28,268 bases of DNA from a virus. The stretch spans positions 1-28,268 of IMG/VR virus record IMGVR_UViG_3300035187_001657; one strand, given 5' to 3'. The notes beneath the pieces are model-generated. The model worked only from the letters and a program-made list of their open reading frames with translations. It searched no databases and was not told where the DNA came from. The translations under genes were made by a program, and so were the position numbers. Shown here one piece after another: positions 14,869 to 20,586 of the stretch; position 1 is the stretch's first letter, and each line of letters starts with the position of its first letter.

Positions 14869-16950
14869 TCAGAACAGGGGCGCGGGGATAGATACCGCGC
14901 CTTTTTCTCGTGTGATTCGGCCGTGGGAGGCCAGCCGCTTGAATGCCGTGGCGACAGCACTGGGCGCTGCTTCCAGTCCGTTGCCCACGGCCAAGGCGAT
15001 CACCTCCGCCTCCGAGACAAGAGTGCCAGGCACCGCTCTGCCGCTCAGGGCGTTGTACAGAGCCACCTCTACCGGCTTCATGGTCGGGAGTTTTTTCCGC
15101 AAGCTGAGACTTGACGCTCCCTCACAGTGTTCGACGACGCACGAGGTGATGCGGTCCCCGAGATCTCCTTCAAGATCCTGGCCAAGATCGATGATGTCGA
15201 GACGGAACGGGTACTCGGCCCGATCGTCGCCGTCTTTCATCTTGGTGACTGTCATGACGTGGTCGCCGTCACAGGACAGCACCTCCAGCTCCGCATCGGC
15301 AGCTGCCTTGAGGCCAGACCAACCCCGCGCCCCGCGGCTCTCGTCCTTGCCACTGTGGTGGAGGAGCATAACAGGGCAGCCAATCACACGGTTGAGGATC
15401 TTGCAGTTCCCGAGGGCTTTGCCGACATCCTCGCCGCTGTTCTCGTTGCCGCCAGCCATGACTTGGGCGAACGTGTCGAGGATGATAAGGCACACGTCGG
15501 GGTGCCAGTCCGCGATCGCCTTGGCCAGCAGCAGGGCGTTGCCTTTCTCCATCAAGTTCGGGGCAACATCCACGATGCCGACGTCGAGACTGTCAGGGTC
15601 CAGGTCGTTGGCTTGGCAGTACGCATGGAACCGCTTGCGCGCGCCGCCAGCGCCTTCGGCCGCCACATAGATGACACGGCCCTTGCGCACCTTGTGGCCA
15701 CACCATGGAACCCCGCGGGCGATGGCGCCAGCCAGATCCAGAGCCATGAAGGTCTTGCCAGAGCCGGAGGCCCCGTACATAACGATCAAGGCCGCGCTGG
15801 GCAGCACACCACGAATGAGCCAGTGCATCGGGGCAGCGGTCATGAACTCGGTCACAGACTTGACCCGGAACCTGTTCTCTACCGGTTCCACTTCTTCGGT
15901 CTCTTCGATGACGTCGAAGTCGTCGATCACGGAGATACCGATCGCTTCGAGGAAGTCGGAGTCGTGGGCCTGGCTGCAGCCTTCGTGCAGACACTTGAAG
16001 TGTCCGGTCGCGTAGCCGCCGGTATTGGGCAGGTAGTAGATCGTCGATGACTCAGCACCGGCGCCCGTGCTGTGGAAGGACTCACGGGGGCAGACGATGT
16101 TCAGGCCGCCGTCGCTGCGCAGGGAGCGAACAAGGTTGAGCTCGTTGAGTGCTTGCACGACAGGGTCGTCGCTGCGCACGTCCTGAAGCCGGGACAGCTT
16201 GTGTTGCTTCGCAGCGGGTAGAGGGAGGTCGTCAGGGATCTCAAGCAGGACACTGCCGCGGTCCTTGGCCACAAGTCCGCAGCGCTGGGCGATCGGGTCT
16301 TGCACACCATCGGCGAATGTCGGCGAAGCGGTGTAATGGACTTGGACGGGGTTGAACACTGAGGTGTCGGTGTCGATGTCGAAGGCTTGAGCCCAGGCCT
16401 TCAGCTGCGCGCTGGTGTAGGCAGTCTCGGACCAGAACCACAAGTGCGCTTTGAGCACGTCGCGATTCTTGGCAGAGCCGGCACTGTTGGACATCTGCCA
16501 ATGGTAACCGGATGAATGGAACGCAGCAGGCAGGGTGGTGATGTACTCCTCGATCGCGGCGAGCGGGTCAAGCACCGGGTCCGCGCCGAGCGGGTTGAAG
16601 TTATCGACCTCGATCAGCATCCAGTGGTGGGGGGTATCCTCGAACACGGACAGGCGCCGCATCGCGGTGCCGGGCTTGTGCTCCGGTTCATTGGCCGCGG
16701 CATACTCTTCACCGCGGTAGCGGCCACGCACCACGCACGAGCGGGGGGAGTCCTGCAGCTTGGTGAGCGCGGCCGACAGTGAGGCCAGGTCCGTGACACG
16801 AAGGCGCCCGGGCTTGAAGTGTTTGCCTTCGCTGTACGGAGTGATGGTGCCGTCTGGCAGCCACTCCTTCGACATCCGTGCTTGCGGGTGGGTGAGGACT
16901 GTCAGGAAGTCGTCGGTGGAGGTGTGGAGGGGGATGACGTCGGCCATCAT
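14869..16950 (-). CDS. Primase-helicase, RepA-like (AAA_25) ATPase
   Basis: The start at 16950 is chosen for GGAG 6 bases upstream; longer frames lack a site. The 693-residue protein has an N-terminal region (about 80-260) with 'HHWMLIEVDNFNP', 'SSGYHWQMSNSAGSA' and 'LKAHLWFW', which resembles archaeo-eukaryotic primases but lacks a clear two-Asp motif. Then comes a zinc-binding-like pattern Cys287 ... Cys320-L-His-x-x-Cys325 (FKCLHEGC). The helicase has Walker A GASGSGKT (Lys399), Walker B LIILDTF (Asp492) and the RepA-type VMLLHHSGKDESRGARGWSG. It would prime and unwind DNA at the phage fork beside the polymerase. A hairpin lies in its leader, and the last codons contain the opposing gene's terminator. 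Confidence 0.85.
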   Translation of the reverse strand: MMADVIPLHTSTDDFLTVLTHPQARMSKEWLPDGTITPYSEGKHFKPGRLRVTDLASLSAALTKLQDSPRSCVVRGRYRGEEYAAANEPEHKPGTAMRRLSVFEDTPHHWMLIEVDNFNPLGADPVLDPLAAIEEYITTLPAAFHSSGYHWQMSNSAGSAKNRDVLKAHLWFWSETAYTSAQLKAWAQAFDIDTDTSVFNPVQVHYTASPTFADGVQDPIAQRCGLVAKDRGSVLLEIPDDLPLPAAKQHKLSRLQDVRSDDPVVQALNELNLVRSLRSDGGLNIVCPRESFHSTGAGAESSTIYYLPNTGGYATGHFKCLHEGCSQAHDSDFLEAIGISVIDDFDVIEETEEVEPVENRFRVKSVTEFMTAAPMHWLIRGVLPSAALIVMYGASGSGKTFMALDLAGAIARGVPWCGHKVRKGRVIYVAAEGAGGARKRFHAYCQANDLDPDSLDVGIVDVAPNLMEKGNALLLAKAIADWHPDVCLIILDTFAQVMAGGNENSGEDVGKALGNCKILNRVIGCPVMLLHHSGKDESRGARGWSGLKAAADAELEVLSCDGDHVMTVTKMKDGDDRAEYPFRLDIIDLGQDLEGDLGDRITSCVVEHCEGASSLSLRKKLPTMKPVEVALYNALSGRAVPGTLVSEAEVIALAVGNGLEAAPSAVATAFKRLASHGRITREKGAVSIPAPLF
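14879..14906 (+). terminator. Intrinsic terminator of the XRE regulator gene
   Basis: GGCGCGG (14879-14885), a 9-base loop, CCGCGCC (14895-14901) and then TTTTT form a textbook rightward terminator 25 bases after the regulator stop. It lies inside the last codons of the opposing primase-helicase gene, so one sequence serves both purposes. Confidence 0.85.
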
Positions 16951-17009
16951 GCCGCACTCCGGGTCTTCATGTGCATTTTTCGCTCCCAATAGCGTAAGAA
17001 AGGTGGGGC

Positions 17010-17031
17010 TCAGGGGGATTGGGCCCCCTGA
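17010..17031. other. Perfect 8-bp hairpin upstream of the primase-helicase
   Basis: TCAGGGGG (17010-17017), ATTGGG, CCCCCTGA (17024-17031). It sits in the 115-base gap between the YdaS-like regulator and the primase-helicase, within the leader of the latter. No T-tract follows on the minus strand. It could attenuate, protect or process the operon mRNA. Confidence 0.5.
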
Positions 17032-17065
17032 ATTGCTCGTCGCCACGACCCCGTTGAAAGTGGTG

Positions 17066-17311
17066 TTACTTACACTTCGGCACGTAGGCGCAGTGTGCGC
17101 AGGTATCGGACAGCTGCTCGCGACGCAGGGCCCCGCCGCTTGCTGACGCAAGACGACCAGCGAACTCCGGGGTCAAGTCCAGCTTACCGCCGGTCTTGTA
17201 GCCATGGGCTGCCAGACGCAAGGATCCAGGTGACGACTTCGCAGCCTCGGCGAACGTCGCGCGTTGTTCGACGGTCAGGCTGTTGAGGAATTTCAGGAGG
17301 GGGTTGGGCAT
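17066..17311 (-). CDS. YdaS/Cro-like transcriptional regulator with C-terminal cysteines
   Basis: The start at 17311 (MPNPLLKFLNSLTVEQRATF) has AAGGAA 6 bases upstream. The 81-residue protein follows the plan of small Cro/YdaS-type regulators of betaproteobacterial phages: 'LT.EQRA.FAEAA..S.GSLR..A.GY..GGK..L.PE.A.RL..A.GG.L.RE.L'. The helix-turn-helix is about residues 18-58. The end carries CAHCAYVPKC (Cys71, Cys74, Cys80), the usual 'C..C.Y...C' tail of the group. It is encoded in the leftward early operon, after overlapping unknown genes. It is a candidate for the regulator that reads the yGTAG-N6-CWAC sites, but nothing in the sequence proves this. Confidence 0.72.
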   Translation of the reverse strand: MPNPLLKFLNSLTVEQRATFAEAAKSSPGSLRLAAHGYKTGGKLDLTPEFAGRLASASGGALRREQLSDTCAHCAYVPKCK

Positions 17312-17550
17312 GGCGGTTCCTTGGTAAGAGTTGCCGAGGATACACCCTCGGGCGTAGTGTCCGCAACTTTGTGTTTGCAGCCCTCGCACCGCGGGTCCGT
17401 CGGCCGGTGGTCGTACCGGCAGTCCTTGGACATCGTGTGAGGGATGAAGATGCTCGTCACCCAGAAGCGGCCCTCTGGCGTGAAGACACGCTGCGGGGCC
17501 CAGTAGCCTGGATGGATCTCGCGGTTGTGGCAGCCGTAGGGCTTAGACAT
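17293..17550 (-). CDS. Unknown protein with Cys/His cluster, 85 aa
   Basis: The ATG at 17550 overlaps the end of the upstream gene by 8 bases, which suggests translational coupling. The product starts MSKPYGCHNREIHPGYWAPQ and contains 'RFWVTSIFIPHTMSKDCRYD' and 'TDPRCEGCKH'. Cys7/His8, Cys and the C-x-x-C-x-H group could form a zinc site. I recognise no family. The last 19 bases overlap the YdaS-like gene. Confidence 0.6.
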   Translation of the reverse strand: MSKPYGCHNREIHPGYWAPQRVFTPEGRFWVTSIFIPHTMSKDCRYDHRPTDPRCEGCKHKVADTTPEGVSSATLTKEPPCPTPS

Positions 17551-17830
17551 AGCCGCTACACCGGTGTGGCAGGAACGCCATCTCAATGAACCGCGCCGTC
17601 GTTGGCGGGGCCTCGAAGCCGCGGCCAAGCCGCTCCACAACAGCCTGGTGCTGGTTGCATTGTGGGGAGCCATAGGTGTCAAAGAACAGCACCTCCTCGT
17701 TCTCCGTCACACACCACCACCGCGGGCCGTAGCAAATGCGTCCAGGCTTCGGGGTAGTTATGTCCGCCACTGGCGCGAGTATCCACCGGCCTACCCGCGT
17801 GTGCCCGTCTTGTAGTTTCTCTTTTTTCAT
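17543..17830 (-). CDS. Unknown small protein, 95 aa
   Basis: The ATG at 17830 forms an ATGA overlap with the preceding stop. The product (MKKEKLQDGHTRVGRWILAP) contains RICYGPRWWCVTENEEVLFF and ends PPTTARFIEMAFLPHRCSGYV. The tryptophan-rich beta-like centre suggests a compact single domain. I recognise no family. As part of a tight chain of overlapping small genes it is likely to be expressed early. Confidence 0.58.
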   Translation of the reverse strand: MKKEKLQDGHTRVGRWILAPVADITTPKPGRICYGPRWWCVTENEEVLFFDTYGSPQCNQHQAVVERLGRGFEAPPTTARFIEMAFLPHRCSGYV

Positions 17831-18102
17831 TTGCCGTCTCCCAGCGCATACCAAATCGTCACCAACTTCGACTGCGGATGTATGGTCTTGACGGACCACA
17901 CTTTGTCGGTGTTGATAAGCGGCAGGATCACCTCGCGCAGCGCCTTCTGCGTGCAGCCGAGCTTGAGGGCGAGCTGGTTGAGGGAATACTTGCGCGTCCT
18001 GGACAGCGCCTTGAGGACGCGCTCCGGGGTTAGATCCCGCTCTGCCTTCTTGAACGGCACGTCCTTCGGGGGAACTACGAACAGCTGGTCTAGTAGGCTC
18101 AT
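17827..18102 (-). CDS. Putative winged-helix protein, 91 aa
   Basis: The ATG at 18102 is in an ATGA overlap with the preceding stop. The product has LTPERVLKALSRTRKYSLNQ then LALKLGCTQKALREVILPLI, followed by 'VWSVKTIHPQSKLVTIWYALG'. Helix-helix-recognition helix followed by two strands is the layout of a winged helix, so DNA binding is likely; this is from pattern, not homology. It ends with a 4-base overlap to the 95-aa gene. A third regulator would make the leftward operon regulator-rich. Confidence 0.58.
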   Translation of the reverse strand: MSLLDQLFVVPPKDVPFKKAERDLTPERVLKALSRTRKYSLNQLALKLGCTQKALREVILPLINTDKVWSVKTIHPQSKLVTIWYALGDGK

Positions 18103-18386
18103 GATTTCAGTTCCTCCAGTGCGTCAGAGATGGCGCCGAGTAATTCAGTCGGCGTCATGGTGTCGATGCTGTAATTGTGCTTTGTCATCACCATGTCGAA
18201 CAGGGGGAGAGCAGGTTCCGGCTCTGGCAGCCGGTTCAGTTCGTGCCGAGCGGCGCACTGCTGCGACAACTGGTTGAGGGCCCGCCGCCACTTCTTTGCT
18301 TCTAGCGGATTGACGGCGTTTTGTTTTCCTTCATTGAGAGCGGGCCACTCCTGCTCGTAGCGGGCCTTGGCTTCTTCGGGGGTCAT
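18099..18386 (-). CDS. Unknown helical protein, 95 aa
   Basis: The start at 18386 (MTPEEAKARYEQEWPALNEG) has AGGAA about 9 bases upstream; longer frames lack a site. The product is helix-rich and charged (EAKKWRRALNQLSQQCAARHELN, shown here without implying a motif) and ends 'MTPTELLGAISDALEELKS'. I recognise no family. A 17-base stretch that includes its ribosome binding site and start is repeated exactly at its own stop and the next start, so the end of this gene is also the next gene's initiation site. Confidence 0.55.
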   Translation of the reverse strand: MTPEEAKARYEQEWPALNEGKQNAVNPLEAKKWRRALNQLSQQCAARHELNRLPEPEPALPLFDMVMTKHNYSIDTMTPTELLGAISDALEELKS

Positions 18387-18420
18387 GATTTCAGTTCCTG
18401 TGAGATGTTCGGGAGGGGGG

Positions 18421-18740
18421 CTACGCATCGACATACATGACATTGTTTTCAACGAGGACCGCGTAGCAGCGGAGGTCTCGATTCCAGCCAACAGCCGCAT
18501 CCGGTTTTGCTCCGACGAGCCCGCGCACGTGGGCCGCAGTCGCTTCATCACTCACAAAATGCAACTCGTACTTCGAGTTGAGGCGGAGGAGGGCAAAGGC
18601 GGCGTCTTTTTGTGCAGCAACCTCGATTTCAAGCTCTGCAATCCGGCAATCTCGTTGGCCCGTCTGTCGAGTATTTCAGCAATCTGCTTGCGCTCGCTCT
18701 TTGTCAATTCTTCTGCCATGTCTTTCTCCGTGTTTTCCAT
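18421..18740 (-). pseudogene. Frameshifted coiled-coil protein gene
   Basis: A good start at 18740 (MENTEKDMAEELTKSERKQI; AGGAG 7 bases upstream) opens a frame that ends at 18552 after an implausible tail of Pro, Ser and Thr. From about 18650 the -1 frame instead reads IAELEIEVAAQKDAAFALLR and goes on as a good protein to a TAG at 18423-18421. Deleting 8 bases between two copies of GCAAT (18638-18642 and 18646-18650, plus strand) joins the frames as a continuous helix (LDRRANEIAELEIEVAAQKD), about 103 residues. So this looks like one gene broken by an 8-bp duplication. A slip at the AAAAA run (18607-18611) could also change frame. A sequencing error is possible. Confidence 0.62.
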
Positions 18741-18779
18741 CTTCAATCTCCTTTGTGGGGGTGGGCCTCTCAAACTGTG

Positions 18780-18953
18780 TTAAGGCCAATAGGCCCAGAG
18801 GATGTTCGTGAGCACCGAGCCACTGACCAGGATGCCCCCGATCCAGAAGGCGGGAATCCACACATAGCTGTCGAGCCAGGTGGTCTGGTTTGGGTGGAGC
18901 GACACCCCGAGGAAGCTCACAAGCAGCAGGGCCAGTCCGATGTAGATGAACAT
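18780..18953 (-). CDS. Small two-helix membrane protein, 57 aa
   Basis: A 57-residue frame with AGGAG before the ATG at 18953. It starts MFIYIGLALLLVSFLGVSLH, clearly a membrane helix, and has a second hydrophobic segment, WIPAFWIGGILVSGSVLTNI, ending LWAYWP. A short polar turn (PNQTTWLDSY) lies between. It is the first gene of the leftward operon, about 36 bases from the promoter's -10. It could be an inner-membrane protein with two helices, for example a superinfection-exclusion or holin-like protein; there is no lysis gene beside it, so I do not name it. Confidence 0.7.
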   Translation of the reverse strand: MFIYIGLALLLVSFLGVSLHPNQTTWLDSYVWIPAFWIGGILVSGSVLTNILWAYWP

Positions 18954-18988
18954 TTCTTTCTCCTAGTAGTTGAAGTTGAGGAGTTACA

Positions 18989-19017
18989 AATATAGCCCCA
19001 AGCTGTAGCCAGCGCAA
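18989..19017 (-). promoter_or_regulatory. Leftward promoter of the 18.95-14.87 kb operon
   Basis: On the minus strand, TTGCGC (19017-19012) and TATATT (18994-18989) are separated by 17 bases. The first gene of the operon starts about 36 bases beyond. An operator-type palindrome (19005-19018, GTAG-N6-CAAC) covers the -35 box and part of the spacer. Confidence 0.6.
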
Positions 19018-19018
19018 C
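19005..19018. promoter_or_regulatory. Operator-like site GTAG-N6-CAAC
   Basis: GTAGCCAGCGCAAC has the arm spacing of the perfect sites with one arm changed (CAAC for CTAC), and lies over the -35 region of the leftward promoter. The site at 19638 has the same CAAC arm. Confidence 0.45.
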
Positions 19019-19042
19019 AACTAAATTATTTTCGATAGGGAC

Positions 19043-19071
19043 TTGACATGGGGTGTAGTAGTCGCTACTAT
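19043..19071 (+). promoter_or_regulatory. Strong rightward early promoter
   Basis: TTGACA (19043-19048), exactly 17 bases, then TACTAT (19066-19071): five of six bases match at the -10 and all six at the -35. The perfect palindrome GTAG-N6-CTAC (19054-19067) fills most of the spacer and reaches into the -10, so bound protein would block RNA polymerase. It drives the small-gene cluster from 19105. Confidence 0.8.
19054..19067. promoter_or_regulatory. Operator, GTAG-N6-CTAC, inside the rightward promoter
   Basis: GTAGTAGTCGCTAC. Besides the 4+4 arms it contains the stronger nested repeat TAGTAG-TCG-CTACTA (19056-19070). It lies 49 bases from the operator of the leftward promoter, so the two divergent promoters have one site each. 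Confidence 0.65.
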
Positions 19072-19104
19072 GCAGACATCAACAACGAACCAGGAGTAGC
19101 GAAA

Positions 19105-19290
19105 ATGTCGAACAAGAACCTCACCGCCGCGAACGAAGCCGCTGTTTTGGCGCTCGTTCAGGACTGCAAGCTGAAGGCTGTTTGGCAGAACGCCAGGATT
19201 ACGAAAGGACATGTTCTTGCGGACGCCCTTGTCGCCAGCCGTTGCGCGCTGCCGCTGCAAACGGTGCGCGCTGCTCGTTACTACTGGTAA
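19105..19290 (+). CDS. Unknown early-type protein, 61 aa
   Basis: The ATG at 19105 has CAGGAG upstream; an earlier in-frame ATG at 19048 lies within the promoter and is rejected. The product starts MSNKNLTAANEAAVLALVQD and ends RAARYYW. It is helix-rich, neutral to basic, with two cysteines. No family recognised. It is the first gene behind a strong early promoter, as for many small host-takeover genes, but the function is unknown. Confidence 0.6.
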   Translation: MSNKNLTAANEAAVLALVQDCKLKAVWQNARITKGHVLADALVASRCALPLQTVRAARYYW

Positions 19291-19301
19291 AAGGATCTGA
19301 G

Positions 19302-19427
19302 ATGAACGCCTTCAAGAAAGCAGTCAAGCAGTACGGCCTCTGGGCCGCCGCCCGTCAAGCCCGCAACCTGGGCATCGCGTTCGAGGACGCGCACGTCGGC
19401 TTCTTCGGCTCGTTGCCGCGCAAGTAA
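19302..19427 (+). CDS. Unknown small basic protein, 41 aa
   Basis: A 42-codon frame, MNAFKKAVKQYGLWAAARQA, ending VGFFGSLPRK. AAAGGA precedes the ATG. It reads as one amphipathic basic helix and a short tail. It lies 11 bases after the previous gene and 11 before the next. No family recognised. Confidence 0.55.
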   Translation: MNAFKKAVKQYGLWAAARQARNLGIAFEDAHVGFFGSLPRK

Positions 19428-19438
19428 GGAGACAGAAA

Positions 19439-19609
19439 ATGGCAACACTCACCGATACCCGCCCAGCTACCGAAGGCTGGTACTGGCGGCAGTCGCACTG
19501 GGATAATTTTGTTCTGATCGGCCCCGACGGATTTGTCGCCAATTTCCGTGACTACCCCCGCCTTTGTATCTTCTGCGGCTCCAAGGGCATCAACGCGGCG
19601 CAGTCCTGA
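19439..19609 (+). CDS. Unknown small protein, 56 aa
   Basis: AAGGAG precedes the ATG at 19439. The product, starting MATLTDTRPATEGWYWRQSH, contains DNFVLIGPDGFVANFRDYPR and ends 'LCIFCGSKGINAAQS'. The 'EGWYWRQSH.D...LIGP.G' pattern looks like two beta strands, and C-x-x-C might bind metal. No family recognised. It is the third gene of the promoter-proximal cluster. Confidence 0.58.
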   Translation: MATLTDTRPATEGWYWRQSHWDNFVLIGPDGFVANFRDYPRLCIFCGSKGINAAQS

Positions 19610-19630
19610 AAAATAAATATTCAAAACCCC

Positions 19631-19660
19631 TTGACACGTAGCACCGGCAACAACTAAGAT
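19631..19660 (+). promoter_or_regulatory. Second rightward promoter with operator
   Basis: TTGACA (19631-19636), 18 bases, then TAAGAT (19655-19660). GTAG-N6-CAAC (19638-19651) lies in the spacer. It drives the 109-aa gene at 19701, whose ribosome binding site GGAG lies upstream of the ATG. Confidence 0.62.
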
Positions 19661-19700
19661 TCAGTCATACCAACCGCAACACACTACCTGGAGTTTTAAA

Positions 19701-20030
19701 ATGGATTTCGACCGCAACGTTACCTTCACCATCGGCCTGACCTCTGCTTGTGGCGCCGTTCTTTCTCGCGATGTCGTGCTGCAGGACGTGGTTCAAGTCC
19801 TCGAAGCGCACGGCATCAATGGATTCACCGTCACTGACCACACCGGCTACTGGAAGGGCGAGCAGGAAGCCTCGATCTCGGTGTCCATCCTGGCGCGTTA
19901 CGGGGATGTGATCGTCGTCACGGCGCCAGCGGTAGCCAAGGAATTGGCGACCGAGTGCCTCCAGGACTGCGTCCTCTGGTCCATCGCCCCGGCGATCGCC
20001 GGCCTCGCGTACAGCAACACGGAGGTGTGA
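19701..20030 (+). CDS. Unknown protein, 109 aa
   Basis: A 109-residue protein (MDFDRNVTFTIGLTSACGAV) with alternating strands and helices: a first strand, a helix DVVLQDVVQVLEAHGINGF, strands 'FTVTDHTGYWKGEQEASISVSIL' (quoted only as a guide), a helix, and a last strand. The strand-helix-strand order resembles a ferredoxin-like fold, but I cannot tie it to a family. It has its own promoter and a good ribosome binding site. Confidence 0.6.
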   Translation: MDFDRNVTFTIGLTSACGAVLSRDVVLQDVVQVLEAHGINGFTVTDHTGYWKGEQEASISVSILARYGDVIVVTAPAVAKELATECLQDCVLWSIAPAIAGLAYSNTEV

Positions 20031-20031
20031 C

Positions 20032-20250
20032 ATGACAACCGCATCCGAAACCCGTGGCCACAGCGCCGCGAACCCTGGGCTCCGCGGGCATAGCTGCGGC
20101 GACAACTACCCGCTGCTGGTCATGCGGGTCGGAAATACGTTCAGGGTTATGAACTGCAGGACCGGGGCGGAGTCTAATTCTTTCCGCACCTACAACGAGG
20201 CGGCGAGCTGCCTCACCGGCATCCGTATCCGCAATATGCTTCACTCATAA
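20032..20250 (+). CDS. Unknown protein, 72 aa
   Basis: The ATG at 20032 lies 1 base after the previous stop, with GGAGGTG upstream. The product (MTTASETRGHSAANPGLRGH) has a polar N-terminus and then 'NYPLLVMRVGNTFRVMNC' and 'SFRTYNEAASCLTGIRIRN', which suggests a short beta hairpin and a helix. No family recognised. Confidence 0.55.
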   Translation: MTTASETRGHSAANPGLRGHSCGDNYPLLVMRVGNTFRVMNCRTGAESNSFRTYNEAASCLTGIRIRNMLHS

Positions 20251-20265
20251 ACGAAAGGAAACACC

Positions 20266-20433
20266 ATGTACGGACTGACCACGATCCACAAGATCAACCG
20301 CGAAGCGGACGAAGCGCACCGGCTCATTGCGTCCCACAACCTGCAGGCGAAGGCCCCAGCAGCTGCAACACCGGCTCCGCGTGCCAACCCGCAGGAAACC
20401 ATCAATCGCATCCTGGAGGGCTCCAAGGGCTAG
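20266..20433 (+). CDS. Unknown protein, 55 aa
   Basis: AAAGGAA precedes the ATG at 20266. The product starts MYGLTTIHKINREADEAHRL and ends 'ETINRILEGSKG', with an Ala/Pro-rich link in the middle (KAPAAATPAPRANP). It is the last gene of its cluster and is followed by an intrinsic terminator 22 bases later. No family recognised. Confidence 0.55.
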   Translation: MYGLTTIHKINREADEAHRLIASHNLQAKAPAAATPAPRANPQETINRILEGSKG

Positions 20434-20455
20434 TACCCGAACAACTCCCTTTTGT

Positions 20456-20479
20456 CCCGACTTCGGTCGGGGCTTTTTT
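20456..20479 (+). terminator. Intrinsic terminator
   Basis: CCCGAC (20456-20461), TTCG tetraloop, GTCGGG (20466-20471), then GC and TTTTTT (20474-20479). The UUCG tetraloop with a C-G closing pair is unusually stable. Its T-tract is also the left end of a larger inverted repeat (20474-20548). Confidence 0.9.
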
Positions 20480-20548
20480 CAGAGGCCTGTGTAAGGCGAT
20501 GCAGCACCGGGGCTTGCGCCGAGCCCGTAGCGCAGGTCTCTGAAAAAA
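20474..20548 (+). ncRNA. Candidate structured RNA element with T/A-tract stem
   Basis: TTTTTTCAGAGGCCTG (20474-20489) pairs with CAGGTCTCTGAAAAAA (20533-20548): 16 bases that all pair if one G-U is allowed. The 43-base loop holds a second stem in which GGGCT faces AGCCC around TGCGCCG. There is no gene within it; it lies between a terminator and the next gene's start at 20587. A cis-acting leader or stable small RNA would fit; the sequence alone cannot say which. Confidence 0.5.
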
Positions 20549-20586
20549 GTTTCCCAGTAGTCCAACCGCACCTGAAAGGAAGAAGC

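Noticed and set aside
16951-17151. 67-residue N-terminal extension of the primase-helicase
   Set aside because: It runs through the leader hairpin and into the YdaS-like gene; the site GGAG is placed for 16950.
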